DNA of 64,000 nt. Origin: Monosporascus cannonballus. Taxonomy: Eukaryota > Ascomycota > Sordariomycetes > Xylariales. Position numbers and translations under genes: made by a program. The stretch covers positions 62,001 through 126,000 of the forward strand of contig QJNS01000015.1 in the NCBI GenBank assembly GCA_004154925.1, read 5' to 3'. Of the stretch, positions 24,874 through 37,260 are shown piece after piece (within the stretch, counting starts at the first letter, position 1; each line of letters opens with the position of its first letter). The notes beneath the pieces are model-generated. The model was not told where the DNA came from. It saw nothing but the letters and a program-made list of their open reading frames with translations, and made no database searches.

Positions 24874-25661
24874 TGTATGGCGCAAACTTTGGACCAATAG
24901 TAATCCCGCGGAAATTACATGGACTTGAGGGATCCTCGACTGCTCAGCGGTTGGGGGTAGGGAAGGAATTAACCAGTGGCTCTCTTAATTAACAGACTGA
25001 TGAACTTGGTTAATGTTATTCCCCGTTTCAGTTTACCATGTTTTATATAGACTTTATAATTATAACTTCAGACTCTCGGGCAACAGTGTTTCAAGGAGGC
25101 AGGAGGTGCGGGTTTCAACTCCTGTCCGTTGCCATAATAAATGACTGATGACTGTTCAACTCCGCTTTACCCAAACGCGAGTCCTAGTTGCTTCCGTCCG
25201 CGCTGAATGTAGACCGCCCTAAGTTAAAACTTCCATAGCGAGGCTTCTCCCTGGAAGAAAGCCTCCACGCTAACCATTTCCTAATCAGGCATTATTGTTG
25301 TCCTTGGTGTCATCAAATATGCCGTTTCAGACGTACCCAGCGTTTAACCACATCAGCTCGAGTATAATATTCACGTCCAATACGGCGAGAACGTTTCAAT
25401 GGACGAGGGTGGAAACAAGATGAGGAGTCATCTGGGTAGTCCATACACCCTTGCGTTCCCATCAGGTTTGTGAGGTATACACGGCCAGCAAGTATCCACG
25501 GTAGCATTCATACAATTTAAAAAAGACGCTTTAGCGGTGACTACCGATACATAGATTTGGTGTCCTAGTCAAGACTCAAGGCTAGGCGCCATGTGAAGTG
25601 GTTTCCGGCCCTATCCTCCATTATGATACATCGTGTAGCTGCCAAATACACAGAGCCGCAT
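24874..25661. other. intergenic region, no gene seen
   Basis: Normal-GC spacer between the ABC pseudogene and the small minus-strand gene. Only short, unconvincing frames are present. It contains the tRNA-like relic at 25079-25134. Confidence 0.5.
25079..25134 (+). other. tRNA-like relic
   Basis: GGCAAC (25079-25084) pairs with GTTGCC (25128-25133), followed by A. Just inside the 3' arm lies a degenerate T-arm (GGTTTCAACTCC at 25111-25122). The total is only 56 nt, with no D-arm and no usable anticodon arm. It looks like a deleted fragment of a class II tRNA gene. It is not a working tRNA. Confidence 0.3.
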
Positions 25662-26147
25662 CTAGGCGTTTGCTTCAGATCCCAAAGCATCGTAAGGTGT
25701 CTTCCCGTCAATCCCCTTTTGTCGGCCACCCGTCGACCCTGCGTTCGTGCTATCAGCCAAAGTGAACTTCTGCTCGGCCGCCGCTCCCGGATCATCCTTG
25801 GTGCCGAATTCGGAGACGCTGGTATTTTTCTCATTGCCAATGCTGTTATCCCCCTTGAGGTTCTTGCCGTGGGGCCCAGAAGGATCCCGATTGTATTGGT
25901 TGTTGACGTAGGTAGGAGCAGGGTCGGCGTTGTGTGTAGCACCGGTGGCACCGGCGGCACCGGCGGCACCGGCTCCCGAACTGAAGTTCTCACTTTGCTG
26001 AGGGGTTGCCTCGTTGGCCTGACGGAAAGCTTGCGACTCGGATGCGAGAGAATCCGGTGCTACGCGACCGATAGCTTCGGACGTGTAAGGTGCGTTTTGA
26101 CCAGCGGTCACTTTCTGGCCTTCACTTGGTGCTTTACCGGGAGACAT
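25662..26147 (-). CDS. small hydrophilic protein, 161 aa
   Basis: A single-exon frame reading MSPGKAPSEGQKVTAGQ... and ending ...KTPYDALGSEANA. The same frame is open 26 codons further upstream, but I chose the internal Met at 26147 because the upstream residues are Tyr/Arg-rich and unlike the rest. The protein is rich in Gly, Ala, Ser, Asn and Gln. A Gly-Ala-Thr run lies at about residues 58-68, encoded by GGC-GCC-type repeats. There is no signal peptide, membrane segment or Cys. Composition and the ordered motifs (YVNNQYNRDPSGPHGKNLK, SEFGTKDDPGAAAEQKF) resemble small conserved proteins of unknown role in filamentous fungi, but I cannot name a family. Codon use is normal and no RIP is seen. 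Confidence 0.65.
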   Translation of the reverse strand: MSPGKAPSEGQKVTAGQNAPYTSEAIGRVAPDSLASESQAFRQANEATPQQSENFSSGAGAAGAAGATGATHNADPAPTYVNNQYNRDPSGPHGKNLKGDNSIGNEKNTSVSEFGTKDDPGAAAEQKFTLADSTNAGSTGGRQKGIDGKTPYDALGSEANA

Positions 26148-26650
26148 ATTGGTAAAGGTGATATGTGGTTGGCAGAAAATATAGTATCGAATTCGGTACG
26201 GTGGGTCGTGTCGAAGTCTTATCACTCGGACTTAATACAGTTGAATAGAGTTGACTGCCAGTGTGCTTTGAGTGCGATGAAAGATGTGGTGTTGGATGTA
26301 GGCAGGCAGCCCGTGATATATGATGTCTATAAATCCACTCCAGGGCAGATAAGTGGGATATTGAATACAGAAGTGACGTCATTATCCTCCCAGAGCAACC
26401 CATCGCCAGAACCTCCGCGAACTACATATGTAGGTACTTACACATGCGTACGTGCGTAGCGAAGAAAAGTACAAGTAGCCGCCACTCTTTGAGAGCTTGC
26501 TGTGCCTGCTTCTTACCCAGTGGTTTGACACAAAAGTTCAGTGTCACAAATGAACTGAAAGCTATACAGGCGATTCCGATACGAAAACAATGTATATATA
26601 AAATTATAAACATACTGTCTACGTGAGAGGAATAATTTAAACTAGCACGG
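26148..26650. other. upstream region of the small gene, to the AT boundary
   Basis: Presumed promoter of the minus-strand gene. It is normal GC to about 26.63 kb, then shifts to AT-rich. A TGTCACAG sequence at 26677 resembles the first bases of the 125-bp solo LTR at 30712, but no matching end was found. Confidence 0.4.
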
Positions 26651-29030
26651 ACCTTTCCGTATATGCCTCTCTGTTTGTCACAGTTAGGCTGATCGCGAGA
26701 AAAGGTTGCATAAAGTGTGGGAAGTGAAAATTGTCTGACTGGAATTGAGCTCCAAGGAGCGGTAGCTAGGAAGCTCTCTATATATTGTGGTAGCGCCGGA
26801 ATAAGGTTTTTCCGGGAGCTGTAAAGCTTAATAACTAATATAAATACCCCTATTCCATAATATACCCCCCAGATAAAAGGGAGTTACTCTATTAAATCTG
26901 CTTATTATGGTTTTTATAATTTTTTAAAAAATTTTATAATAAAAGAAATTAATATAATTAACTAACTTAATTAGTAAAAAATTAAATTATACGTATATCA
27001 GGTATACAGGGGAAAAATTATTATTATATTTGTTCTCCCTTATTATCGCCGCGGTAACAGGTAACGAAATAATGGGATTTACGTTTTGCTCGCTTATTTT
27101 TCTAATATTTTCGCATATTAAAATATTTTTTTCATTTGTTTCGATTTGCATAATAATTTCGTAAAGATTTTACATTAGGAAAAAATAATCGCGATATTAA
27201 CGTATATAATATAAATTATTATGATTATGATTATTATTATTATTATTATTATTGGAAAATTTAGCTAATTAAATAAAATTTTAGAATAATAATCAAGAAA
27301 TTCGAAAAATTAATAAATATATTATTATAATATTATAAACGTAACTGGTTTTTAATACAAATTTCAATGTACAAGTAATAAATTATAAGAAATAATAATA
27401 TAAAATTTTTAAATAAAAGATTATTTTAATATTTTTACTGTATTTATAATATTAATATATATAAATTCTATATTTCTTAAAGAATATTTAGAAATTCGAC
27501 TATATAAAAGATATTTTCGACTTTTAAAAAATAAAGAATTACGACTTATAAATAATTATCTATAATTATGCATTATTATTAATAAAAATTAAATATTATT
27601 ATTGTTAATAATCGAAACAGAAATTCAATTATATAAAGTCCAATAATATATAATATTTAACTTTAAAAGAAAATATAAATAAATTTTTTTTAAAAACGAC
27701 ATATAAACTATTTAAATATTGAATTATATTAATAAGGTTTATAAATATTTTAATAAGTGTTTAGTAAATAGTAAATTATATATTATAAATAGTGATCGAC
27801 GTTTTAATAGTATATTATTAAGATACTATTTTAAATTTTAAATATATATATAATAGTTATAATTTTTTAAGTCGTATAAAATATCAAAGTATTAAAATAT
27901 ATACAAAAAGTTAAACTTATAAATAAAAATTGAAATATTTAACCATATTATTGCTTTACGATATATTAAAATCAATCTAAGAAAGTTTGTCATGATAATA
28001 TATTAATTAACGCTAATTATGATTAAATACTCATAAATATAATGCTGACTTGCTAATTATTATAAAAGTATGTTCGGAAATCTGTTAAAATTATTAGATC
28101 TTTAATTAATTTCTTCAAAAACCAAGTAAATGCTATATATAACGAAAATATCTTCAGATATTAAAATTTCAATTATTCATAAATTTGTATTAATTTTATA
28201 ATATTTATTTTTTTTATTAACTCAAAAATTGGTATTTAAAAGTGCGGGTTATATATAATAATTAAACAAGAAGATAAAAAATGATAGAATATATTTTATC
28301 GCACTGGTTTTATATGTTTTAACAAATATCGAATTTAATTACTTTATACCAAATATAGAATTTATAGTTACTGTTATGATATCTCGAAAATGTATGTATT
28401 TTAATGAAAACGTTTGTTTTATTAAAGTTTATATCAATTATTCAAAATTTACTTCTTTTATTACAACTAAAAAACTTATAAAACAATAATTACGTTATAT
28501 TTAAACATTAAAATTTTCGATGTAGTTATTATTTGCAAAATGAATTAAAAAATAACCATATCAATATTTTAAATAATTAATTAAATTTCGAATAAAAATT
28601 TAGAATTAATAATATAATTTTTGAAATTACTATAAAATAATAAATAATTTATAAAACCTTTAAAACCATTATACAAATTTAATATATTATATATACGAAT
28701 GTTAATTAAATAAATACTTAAAGATTTATAAAATATTTAATAGGTTCACAACTATTTAAACATACAAATAGCATTTTGAAAGGTATAAAGATAATTTAAC
28801 GTTTATAATAAAAAATAATATAAATTTTACGAAAAATATAAAAATTATTAATTTCGAAAATACTATAACATTAATTTATTATAAGTTTTATTATTAAGCT
28901 TTTTTATTTAAAAGTCTAATAACAAAAATATATAATTATAATATTTTCGTAATCGTTTATAAACGTTGGAATATTTTTAATTTTCATATAATTGAAAAAA
29001 TAAAACAATTTTTTAAATCATCAGAATTAT
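26650..29030. other. AT-rich RIP-degraded DNA, no gene
   Basis: GC falls within about 250 bp of 26.65 kb. The block has only short random frames and an ATT-type microsatellite at 27221-27253. No recognisable transposon protein block was found in it. Confidence 0.5.
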
Positions 29031-29031
29031 T

Positions 29032-29215
29032 GTAAGAGAATAGATATATTATCAAAGTAAAAGCTGAATAGTTCAATTTTTTTTAAAGGAGTAAATATAT
29101 TTACAGATTTTTATCTGAGTTATGTATATATTTACTCTGGTATAGAATTTTATAATTGTGCTAAGTAGTTAGGCTGGCGGTTAGTTGCCGAGATTTAGCC
29201 GTATTTTTTAAGTTT
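29032..29215. repeat. E1, repeat flanking the nested block (left)
   Basis: Shares an alignable segment with 50906-51090 in the same direction. The best-kept part is TTAGTTGCCGAGATTTAGCCG at 29180-29201, against TTAGTTGTCGAAATTTAGCCG at 51059-51079. Transitions dominate the differences. The outer boundaries are approximate. It contains an internal inverted repeat (GAGTAAATATATTTAC ... GTATATATTTACTC, 29089-29138). It is probably one LTR of an old element whose other LTR is E2. Confidence 0.5.
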
Positions 29216-29959
29216 TTAATTTTACTTTTTTGTATTGTTTTTTTAGTTACTAGTTTCGCGTAATTATTGTTAGCCGTATATTATATTATAATTGATACGG
29301 TATTAAGTTTTATAAATTGTCAAAAGATACGAATATTTTGTTAACATTTAATAAATCTGTTTTTTTATTATTTCGGACGCCCCTTAATATATAGCCAGGT
29401 AATAAGCATTGTTCGAGTAAGATGTTATTAATTTTTATAATAATTAATTTTTATTTCTTCGTGATTTTAGCGTTCGAAATTTTTGTTTATATTTGTCGAT
29501 TTTTTATCGAAGAATTATTAATTTCTATTTTTGAGTTTTTTGGTATATTTTTTTCTTTTTTTCAGTTTTCGACCGTTTGCTGTTACGATATTCATTCTCG
29601 AAAATATTTTTGATAAGTATGAATTTTACTAGGTTTCATAGTTTTTCGATTATTTTCGAAATGTTAACGATAATTCGTCGCTTTTCGATAAGTTTTATTA
29701 ATATTATATCGATTTGTTTTATTTAGACTTTGATATTATTTATGTTATCGACCTGTTAAAGATGAGTATTAAATTTTAGAGTTATTATATTCAGGAGAAA
29801 AGACATATTTCCGCGTATGTTTTATATTATTTTACATAAATATTTATTAATTCCCGAATAAATTTTGTTTCTTATTGCGAAATTGTATAAAAAAACACAA
29901 CGTAATATTTTAAGTCCCATTCAATTGAGGTAAATTAATTTAATTTAATTGACAAATAA

Positions 29960-30353
29960 AATTCGTAATCGTTAAAAGTTTAACTAATTATTAAATCTAA
30001 GTCGTATAGATTTATATTAATAAAAATATGAGAAAATCCTAAGTAAAAAGATAATTTACTTACGTTTAGCAATATTACAAACCTTTTAAGTAACGAAATT
30101 ATGTTATAAACTATTGTTATTTAAATTATAGATATAATTAACGTATATGTTTTGCTTTTAGCTTTAAATACTTAAAGTACTTAATTTTTTAAGCCTTTTA
30201 CGTTTTTTAATTTTTTCTAATAAGCTTAAAAGGCTTAAAATCTCAAGACATTGGAAGATTTTAAGTTTATTACGTAACTAATTCTGATATCGAGTTTAGT
30301 TCAATTTTTACTTCAATCGCTTTTGGGCATGCTAAGTTAGTTAAATTATAATA
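29960..30353. repeat. D2, decayed copy of the D repeat
   Basis: Aligns with D1 from the segment AGTTTAACTAATTATTAAATC onward. It shares the TAAGTCGTA..GGTTTATATTA block and, near the end, TACGTAACTAATTCTGATATCGAG against D1 CACGTGATGTCTTGGCTTGG. It ends AAATTATAATA. A pyrimidine tract (TTTTTCTTTTCT, 30357-30368) follows at once, as expected for a polypurine tract next to the 3' LTR of a minus-strand element. Confidence 0.65.
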
Positions 30354-30711
30354 TAATTTTTCTTTTCTAAAATTTTCGCTTTAAAGAGTTTTGTAAATTT
30401 CTTTATTTTTTATTTATCATATTCGGTTGTATTAAAAATTTCGTTTGTGTAAACGTATTAACATTTTCGTTTTGTTAAAACGAATTGTGTTTTTAGATTT
30501 TATTATACTTTTTATTTTTCTTATAAAAAAAGTAAAATATAAAGCTTTTTACAGTTTTAAAAGACATATAAGCGATATATTCGTTATAGTAATGTTTCTA
30601 ATGTTTTTAGATCATCGAAAACCGAATATAAAATCTTTTTAATAAAGAAAGTCTTTAAAAACGTAAGAAGAAGTAAGTTCAAAAAATACTGCGTATTATG
30701 ATTAATAAATC

Positions 30712-30836
30712 TGTCACAGTCCTGAGTAGCACCTTGTAGATATATAGAGCAGAACTAGGCGGTCAGGGCTCGATTTAACAACGTTCCACTTTTAAGTAAT
30801 GTAATAGCTAGACTTTTATTCTTCTGTACTGTAACA
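30712..30836. mobile_element. short solo LTR (125 bp) with target duplication
   Basis: Starts TGTCACAGTCCTG and ends CTGTACTGTAACA (TGT...ACA), flanked on both sides by AAATC (30707-30711 and 30837-30841). It keeps near-normal GC inside a heavily mutated block, so it inserted after the surroundings were mutated, or it is too short or too rare to be attacked. At 125 bp it is small for an LTR and within the size range of LTRs of very small non-coding LTR elements. Confidence 0.75.
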
Positions 30837-30841
30837 AAATC

Positions 30842-32363
30842 AAATCATTTTTAGAAATAACGGCGTAGTTTTCGTCGCCGAGATATGAAAATATTCTATT
30901 ATAATATTAAAAGTGTCGAAACAATAAATGAATTTAAACGTTTTAAGCAAAAATAATAAAGATTAACGGCCGAAATAATTAGATTAATAGCAGTTGTACC
31001 CTTTTTCGATTAAGCTAATTTTAATATTATTAATCAGTTAATTATTAACTTAAATATTTCGTAAAATATCTTCAACGTTATTAATAACTCTTTAATGAAC
31101 GTTAAGTATAAATAAGACTTTTTACAAATTTCTAAATACTTTTAGAATTTTTAAAAAAAACTTTTATTAATTAGCTATTAAATAAATCCGATTTTTTCTC
31201 GTATATTAAAAGTCTTTTTCTATTTCGTATACAGCTTTGTTTTTCGTTTTCATATTATTTTATTTCGTATAAATTTTAATAATATCCGTTATTAATTTTA
31301 AAAAAATATTAAAAGTAAAGTAGAACTTAACATCGATTAAAACTTTAATTAATAATTATCTTTTAATGTTTTTTGACAGTTTTATATAAACTAATATATT
31401 GAAAATTTGGTTTTTCATTAGTTTTTTTATTTGAATAGATTTGGTAATAAATTAAATTATTTGTCATTTTTAAAGATATTAATCTTTTAATTTTCTTAAT
31501 TCTAATATTTACATATTTAATTACTTAAGAAATTTATCTTGATTTTTATTTCGAGGTAAATATTATCTTAATATTAGCAAGTTTACTATATATAGTTTTA
31601 GACATATTCGAAAATAAGTCAACATTACTGTTATTAACGTTATTTTAATATTTTTATAATAACTAGTAATATATGCTAATTGAATAATAAGTAACTCCTT
31701 GGCTAAATTATTTTATTCGTAACTAATATAATATTTTAAATAAGTTTGTATCGCTTAATTTAATTATTTTCTTTATTCATTTTTAAGGTTTACACGCGTT
31801 AAATAGTTTATAATACAGAACGATTTCCTTTATAAAGTTTGATTAAAATTTTAAAGTAAATATAGATTTCCTATTAGATATAACTTTATAAAATAACTCG
31901 TATAGATTAACAATACTGTTAAAAATATATAAAGATATTATTTATTCGATATTAATAGTTTTTAATATAGTACAAAATAAAACAATTTTTTAAATCACTT
32001 AATAAGACCGAAACTATTATTACAATATATTTTCATTATTAAGGTTACCGATAAAGAAATTTAATATAAAATTTATAGTAATTGAATTTTATAAACATTA
32101 AAATAATAACCGTAATTGTAATTTTTATTCAGTCTTATATTATACTCTTTTAGTCATATAATAAAGATTATCTTTTTACTGTACTTTTTAAATCATTATT
32201 TTTATTTTACAGAAATAGTAAATATGTTAAAATCGTCTTAGAATTTTATTAATCTTTAAATATATATATAATTAATTTTTTAATATATGACGTATTAAAT
32301 TTATCTATTTATCTTTTAAATTTATAATTTAGTTAACTTTTTATTTTCAGTATATATTATATA
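30842..32363. other. AT-rich decayed interior of element D
   Basis: No gene and no readable protein block. Composition is that of RIP-mutated DNA throughout. Confidence 0.4.
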
Positions 32364-33208
32364 ATGTACTATATAAGCTCGCGACATAAACATGCTCGTA
32401 ACTTTTTTTTGGAACCTTATAACAACTAATCCAAATAATTTAACTATGATATATTTAATTAACTTAAATCAACTATACTTTTTATCGATAATTGAATATA
32501 TAACTTTGGAACAAATATACGTATTATATTAATGCTTACTGCGGATGTTATATTGCTATTCCTTTTTTTAACCGTTTTGCAACCGACTATCTTTTAGCGC
32601 GTTTAAATTAATATTACCTCCATTTCGAAAGTACTAAAGCCGACCGACAAAAAAACGATTATCGACCGAATTTTCAACTTATATACGCGAACGTTTTTTA
32701 TCCGGCTTTAATACGTGGAAGATATTCGTAAAATACGTCGTATTAAAAGATTACAAGGCGCGTTATAAGGCTGTGGGGCAAGGCTATAGAGCTTATTATA
32801 AGGCACGTCTCAATGCGCGTCGTAAGGCGTATCGCGGTATCGCAGGATTTGTTAAAGCAATAATTCGATTTTACGTATTTAAAATGATTAAAACAAACGT
32901 TTCCAATAAAGAAAAATCTTTATTATATGGAATAGATATATTTTTTCGGTCGATAAAAAGGGTGGTAGTAAGAAATTGCTATCAATTGTTATTAAGGATA
33001 GTAATTGCAAAAAGGTGAAACGGAGGAAATAGCAATGTGGCACCTGCAATAAGCCTTAATATAATACGTACATTTGTTCTAGAGCTGTATATATAATTAA
33101 CGATAAAGAATACTGTCGATTTAAATTAATTAAATATGTTGTGGTTGAGTTATTTGGATTAGTTATTATAAGGTTTTAAAACACGAGTCGCGAGCTTGTG
33201 TAGTACGT
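32364..33208. mobile_element. 845-bp terminal-inverted-repeat element
   Basis: Left arm (about 32364-32605) and right arm (about 32990-33208) are inverted copies of each other for more than 200 bp. For example, ATTAATATAATACGTATATTTGTTCC on the reverse of the left arm matches TTAATATAATACGTACATTTGTTCT at 33056-33080. Both ends carry ACGTACTA/ATGTACTA and are flanked by TA (32362-32363, 33209-33210), which is the duplication of Tc1/mariner-type elements. The 385-bp centre has higher GC and an 81-codon frame (32773-33018) with no recognised domain. There is no transposase, so it is non-autonomous. Confidence 0.75.
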
Positions 33209-33210
33209 TA

Positions 33211-34490
33211 GTTTAAATAGTATTATCGTAATTTGATATAAATATAAGCATTTTTGAGACAATATTAAAAATAATATAATTATCTTTAATTAACTTTTCT
33301 CGAAATTTATTTATTTTTAAAAAATATTCTTTTTGTTGTTTTTAAAAAATTTTAATATATAATAACGAAATCGAAATTAGTTATTTTCTTTACATATTGT
33401 AATTATCGTCTCGTAATTTTTTAGTGGTAATAAAATCAATAAAACTTTAATGATCCGTATAAACTTTAACGAAATAAAAATTTTATTTAAGAAATATTTA
33501 AAGTTTCGAAAAAGTATAATAATAATTATGAACCTTCTATTTGAAATATCGTAAGTTAGTTCGGTTCTTTTTGATTTATATTAATAATTATAATGACGTA
33601 CAATTTGCTTTAATTATTGCGTTATATAATTAATTTACTTTACGTATAATTCAAAATACTAGTTTTAAATTTAGTAGAACGTAAAAAATCGGATATATAT
33701 AATATTAATTCCTTAATAATTACCATTTTTGAAACGTTTTAACGTTTATAACATTGATTAAAATAGTTTTTCTAATAAACCTATGTTAAAAATTAAAACA
33801 GTTTAATTAAAAATTTAAATATATTTTTTATAATAATTAATGAATTTAGAAAATATTAGTTTTTCGTTAAATATATTTAATGTCTATTGTTTTAAAATTA
33901 TAACGATCTTTTTAAAACTTATATTAACATATTTTAGGACAGAAATATACCCCAGATATTTTATTTTCTAATTATTCTACTATCTTTTAAGGTTAATTAA
34001 TAATTTAACATTTTATACAATTTAAAAAACTATATAAACCTATTTCATATTTACTGTTTTCGTTTTCGAATAAATGAAAATATCATAGGAATAATACATA
34101 ATAACAATATAAAAGTATTTTCCTAACATACAATATAATATTCGTTAAAAGGTTATTAATATAGGTATAAATTTCATTAAAGTAACTAAGTATTTAAATA
34201 ATATATATTTTATCAAAAACAAAATAATTGCTTTCTTTATTTTTTCTCCTAATTTTGTAATATTATAATAATTATTAAAATTAAATATTATAAATTGTTA
34301 AATTTCGTAAAATTTGTTTTGTATTTTAAAAATTGAGAAAAATACTTCGTAACTTTTAATGATAATATTATTTAATTATCGATAATCGAATATAGATTAT
34401 TTTCTTCCGTTATTAAATATAAAACAATTAAATGATTTATAAGTGATTTCGAAAATTAAATTCATCCTTTTAATAACCGATTTTTTAAAG
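33211..34490. other. AT-rich decayed interior of element D
   Basis: No gene seen. This is the right end of the left half of element D, up to the insertion point of element 2. Confidence 0.4.
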
Positions 34491-34495
34491 TATTT

Positions 34496-34701
34496 TGTAA
34501 AAATATAGCCCCTATAAGAATAAGGCTGGTAGCCGACCAATTACCGATCAGCCACCGACCTACTTACTAATATAAATCCACTATCTGGCAATTAATAAAA
34601 AATATTAGATAAAAATAACCTAATATATTTATTTCTTGGAATCTGCTTTACGATTGGTTAAAAATTACCTTATTTAGCTTATAACTATTTATTATTTTAT
34701 A
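34496..34701 (+). repeat. 5' LTR of element 2 (206 bp)
   Basis: Begins TGTAAAAATATAGCCCC. The partner LTR at 41629 has the same length and reads TATAAAAATATAACCCC. It contains the well-kept block CAGCCACCGACCTACTTACT. Preceded by TATTT (34491-34495). Confidence 0.92.
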
Positions 34702-35948
34702 ATTCTTTTATTTGCCATAAATGATAACGCGATAATTACCAGAAATAAAGTTCGCTAATTGCAAAACAAACTTAAATTACCAGTTAAAAAAACTGCCGAT
34801 CGGAACCTAACTGACGAATAATCGATTACGGTACGGGAACAGGCGAGAAAACTTATAACGGAACCTTAACGGGCAAAGGATTATGGTCCCCGGGATCTTA
34901 AATCCCCTTATATATATAATAGGGATACGTTTTGATAACCGTTAACTAAACGATTAGAAAACGGGCGTAATATAACAAGCGCGTCCCGGAATTTAAAGTA
35001 AAAAAGAGTTAAACCCTTTAATAATAATTAGATTTTGGAAATTATTTATTAATAAAATAAATAATATTCGGAATTATTCCGATAATTAACCGAATAATAA
35101 ATAATAACATAAATTAAAAAAATAAAGTTTTATAACTTAATTGCGATATCGGTACAAAAGCCTAAAGGCGATAAGTAAATACCGCATTATAATTGTCCGA
35201 AACTTTCCGAACGTACGTTAATTAAAAAAAAATTAAATAAAAGTTATCACGGAAATTTATATTAAAAAGCCAGGGCGAAATACCTTTATTTATATCTAAT
35301 AGGCCGTAAGTTATATAAACGTTTTTATTATAAATATTTAACGATTATACCACGTTACGTTTAATTATTTTAATTACGAAAAAAAATTAAAAATAAAAGA
35401 TTTATAAATTTTTATTAAAAAAATTACGCAAATTTTAACTTTTTTAATACGGAATATAAAAAATAATTTATGGAATTACGATAATAATCCGATTAATTGC
35501 CGTTAAACTTTTACGTTAAATAAAAAATTTTGATTTATAAAATAAAGTTTACGGATATTTTTAGCCCGGAAAACGATTAAAATAATAAACGTTTTATTTT
35601 TAATTATTTTTACAAATTAATATTAAAATTACAAAATATTTTATTACGGAAAAATATTAAATTAAAACGAGCTAATAACGTAGCAAATAAGGCAAAACGT
35701 TACCAGGACGCCTAAAAAAAGGCGAAAAAAACCGATTATTTTCCGTTAAAAATATTAATAAAGATAAATAATCTTATTTTAACGTTTTCGGAAAAAAAAA
35801 TCTCCAGAACAAATTAAAAACGTTACGCGGAAATAATAAAAATTACGGGCGTTTTTATATTCGGAAGGCAAATAATCGCCGATTTAATTCAAATCAGAGT
35901 AAATCCGTATAATTTAATATCCTTAATTTTTATAAAGGCTTATTTAAA

Positions 35949-35990
35949 TATTATAATTATGGGAAGCCAAGTTATAAAAACGTAAATTAT
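35949..35990 (+). pseudogene. gag zinc-knuckle relic (element 2)
   Basis: The codons read Y-Y-N-Y-G-K-P-S-Y-K-N-V-N-Y. This is a CX2CX4HX4C knuckle in which all four ligands have become Tyr through TGY-to-TAY and CAY-to-TAY changes. The core G-K-P is kept. Confidence 0.8.
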
Positions 35991-37149
35991 AAATTAAAAA
36001 AAAATACGAAAACCTTATTATCCCAGCCATATGGAAACCGACCTCTAAAGGCCGTATAAAACGTTATAATATATAACGACGAATTAAATTAATTCCTAGA
36101 CGTAAACCTAAAAAAGGAACCGGAATAAGCGTATATATTTAGTCCATTTCGGCTAATAATTATAAAATAATTAAAATAAAGCTATTTTTTAAAAAAAGGC
36201 ACTTATTAAAAAAATACAGAGGATGTAACGGTATAAATAAATATGGATATTAGAATATAAGTAAATATTATAAGCAAAAAATTAGCGAAAAAATTTAATT
36301 TTTAATTAGTTTCCGTAAATATTCCGGGTTTTATCGGCGTTAACAGCGTATATATTAAATATTATAAGGCCTATAAGATTTTTATTAATATGATAAATAA
36401 TAATAAGAACGAAAAAAAATTTAAGCAAATTTACTTTATAATATATTACGATCGGAAAACGCTTAATTTCTTATTATTTAAACCCGGAATAAATAAATTA
36501 AAAATCCTGTTAAATATAATTATATATTAATAATTATATAAATTTTTATAAAAAGTTAATAAATAAATTTATACCGTTAACTTGATAGGCCTAACCGAAA
36601 AATTAAATATTCCGGAATTCGGGAAATAATAAAAATAAGGAATAATTAATTTTTTTATATGCCTAAAGAATTTCCGGCAAATATATTCCGAAAAAATAAT
36701 AAAAAAAATATTTTAATTATTAAGGGCAGAATATATAATAAATTTGATCCTAGGAAAAACGCCTTTATTTGGCCTAATTTACCTTATTTTGGAAACTTAA
36801 AAAAGTATTCAAAAAATATATCCGAAAAAATTTAAAAATAAATCGGATACGTTATTCGAAAACGGACGTAAAAATACTAATATTATTTATGCTTAAAAAA
36901 TAATAATTTCCGATTATACGTTAATTATAAGGGGCTAAATTAAGTAACGATAAAAATTAATACTTTTTATCTTTAATTTCAAAAATAATAAATTATTTAA
37001 AATTAATTAAAATATTTTCAAAAATTAATTTTAAAAATATTTATTACCGTATTAAAATTAAAAAAAGCAATTAATAAAAAACTGTTTTCCGAACGTAATA
37101 TAAGTAATTCAAATATATAATTATATTATTTAATTTTATTAACGTATTA

Positions 37150-37260
37150 ATTATGTTTTAAGCTTATATATATAAGGTATTAACTAAATTAATTAATTAT
37201 ATATACGTAATATATCTAAATAATATAATTATTTTTTGGATAACGAAAACAAATATACAA
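37150..37260 (+). pseudogene. reverse transcriptase catalytic motif relic (element 2)
   Basis: Codons at 37207-37236 read V-I-Y-L-N-N-I-I-I-F, where active enzymes have YLDDI. Both catalytic Asp codons are AAT. In element 1 the equivalent codons survived, so the two elements took different hits. Confidence 0.8.

Noticed and set aside
25593..26459. A 288-codon plus-strand frame opposite the small minus-strand gene.
   Set aside because: It is the antisense shadow of the minus-strand gene. Its residues are Arg/Cys-rich with no domain, while the minus strand has a plausible start and ordered motifs.
26677..26850. A second copy of the 125-bp solo LTR starting TGTCACAG.
   Set aside because: Only the first eight bases match the copy at 30712. 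No TGTAACA end or flanking duplication is present.
27215..27260. ATT repeats as a CRISPR-like or regulatory array.
   Set aside because: It is a simple trinucleotide microsatellite without spacers. The window is eukaryotic, and no array of regularly spaced repeats was found.
32773..33018. An 81-codon frame in the inverted-repeat element as a transposase.
   Set aside because: Too short, with no DDE/D or helix-turn-helix motif. The GC-rich centre of the element makes open frames by chance.
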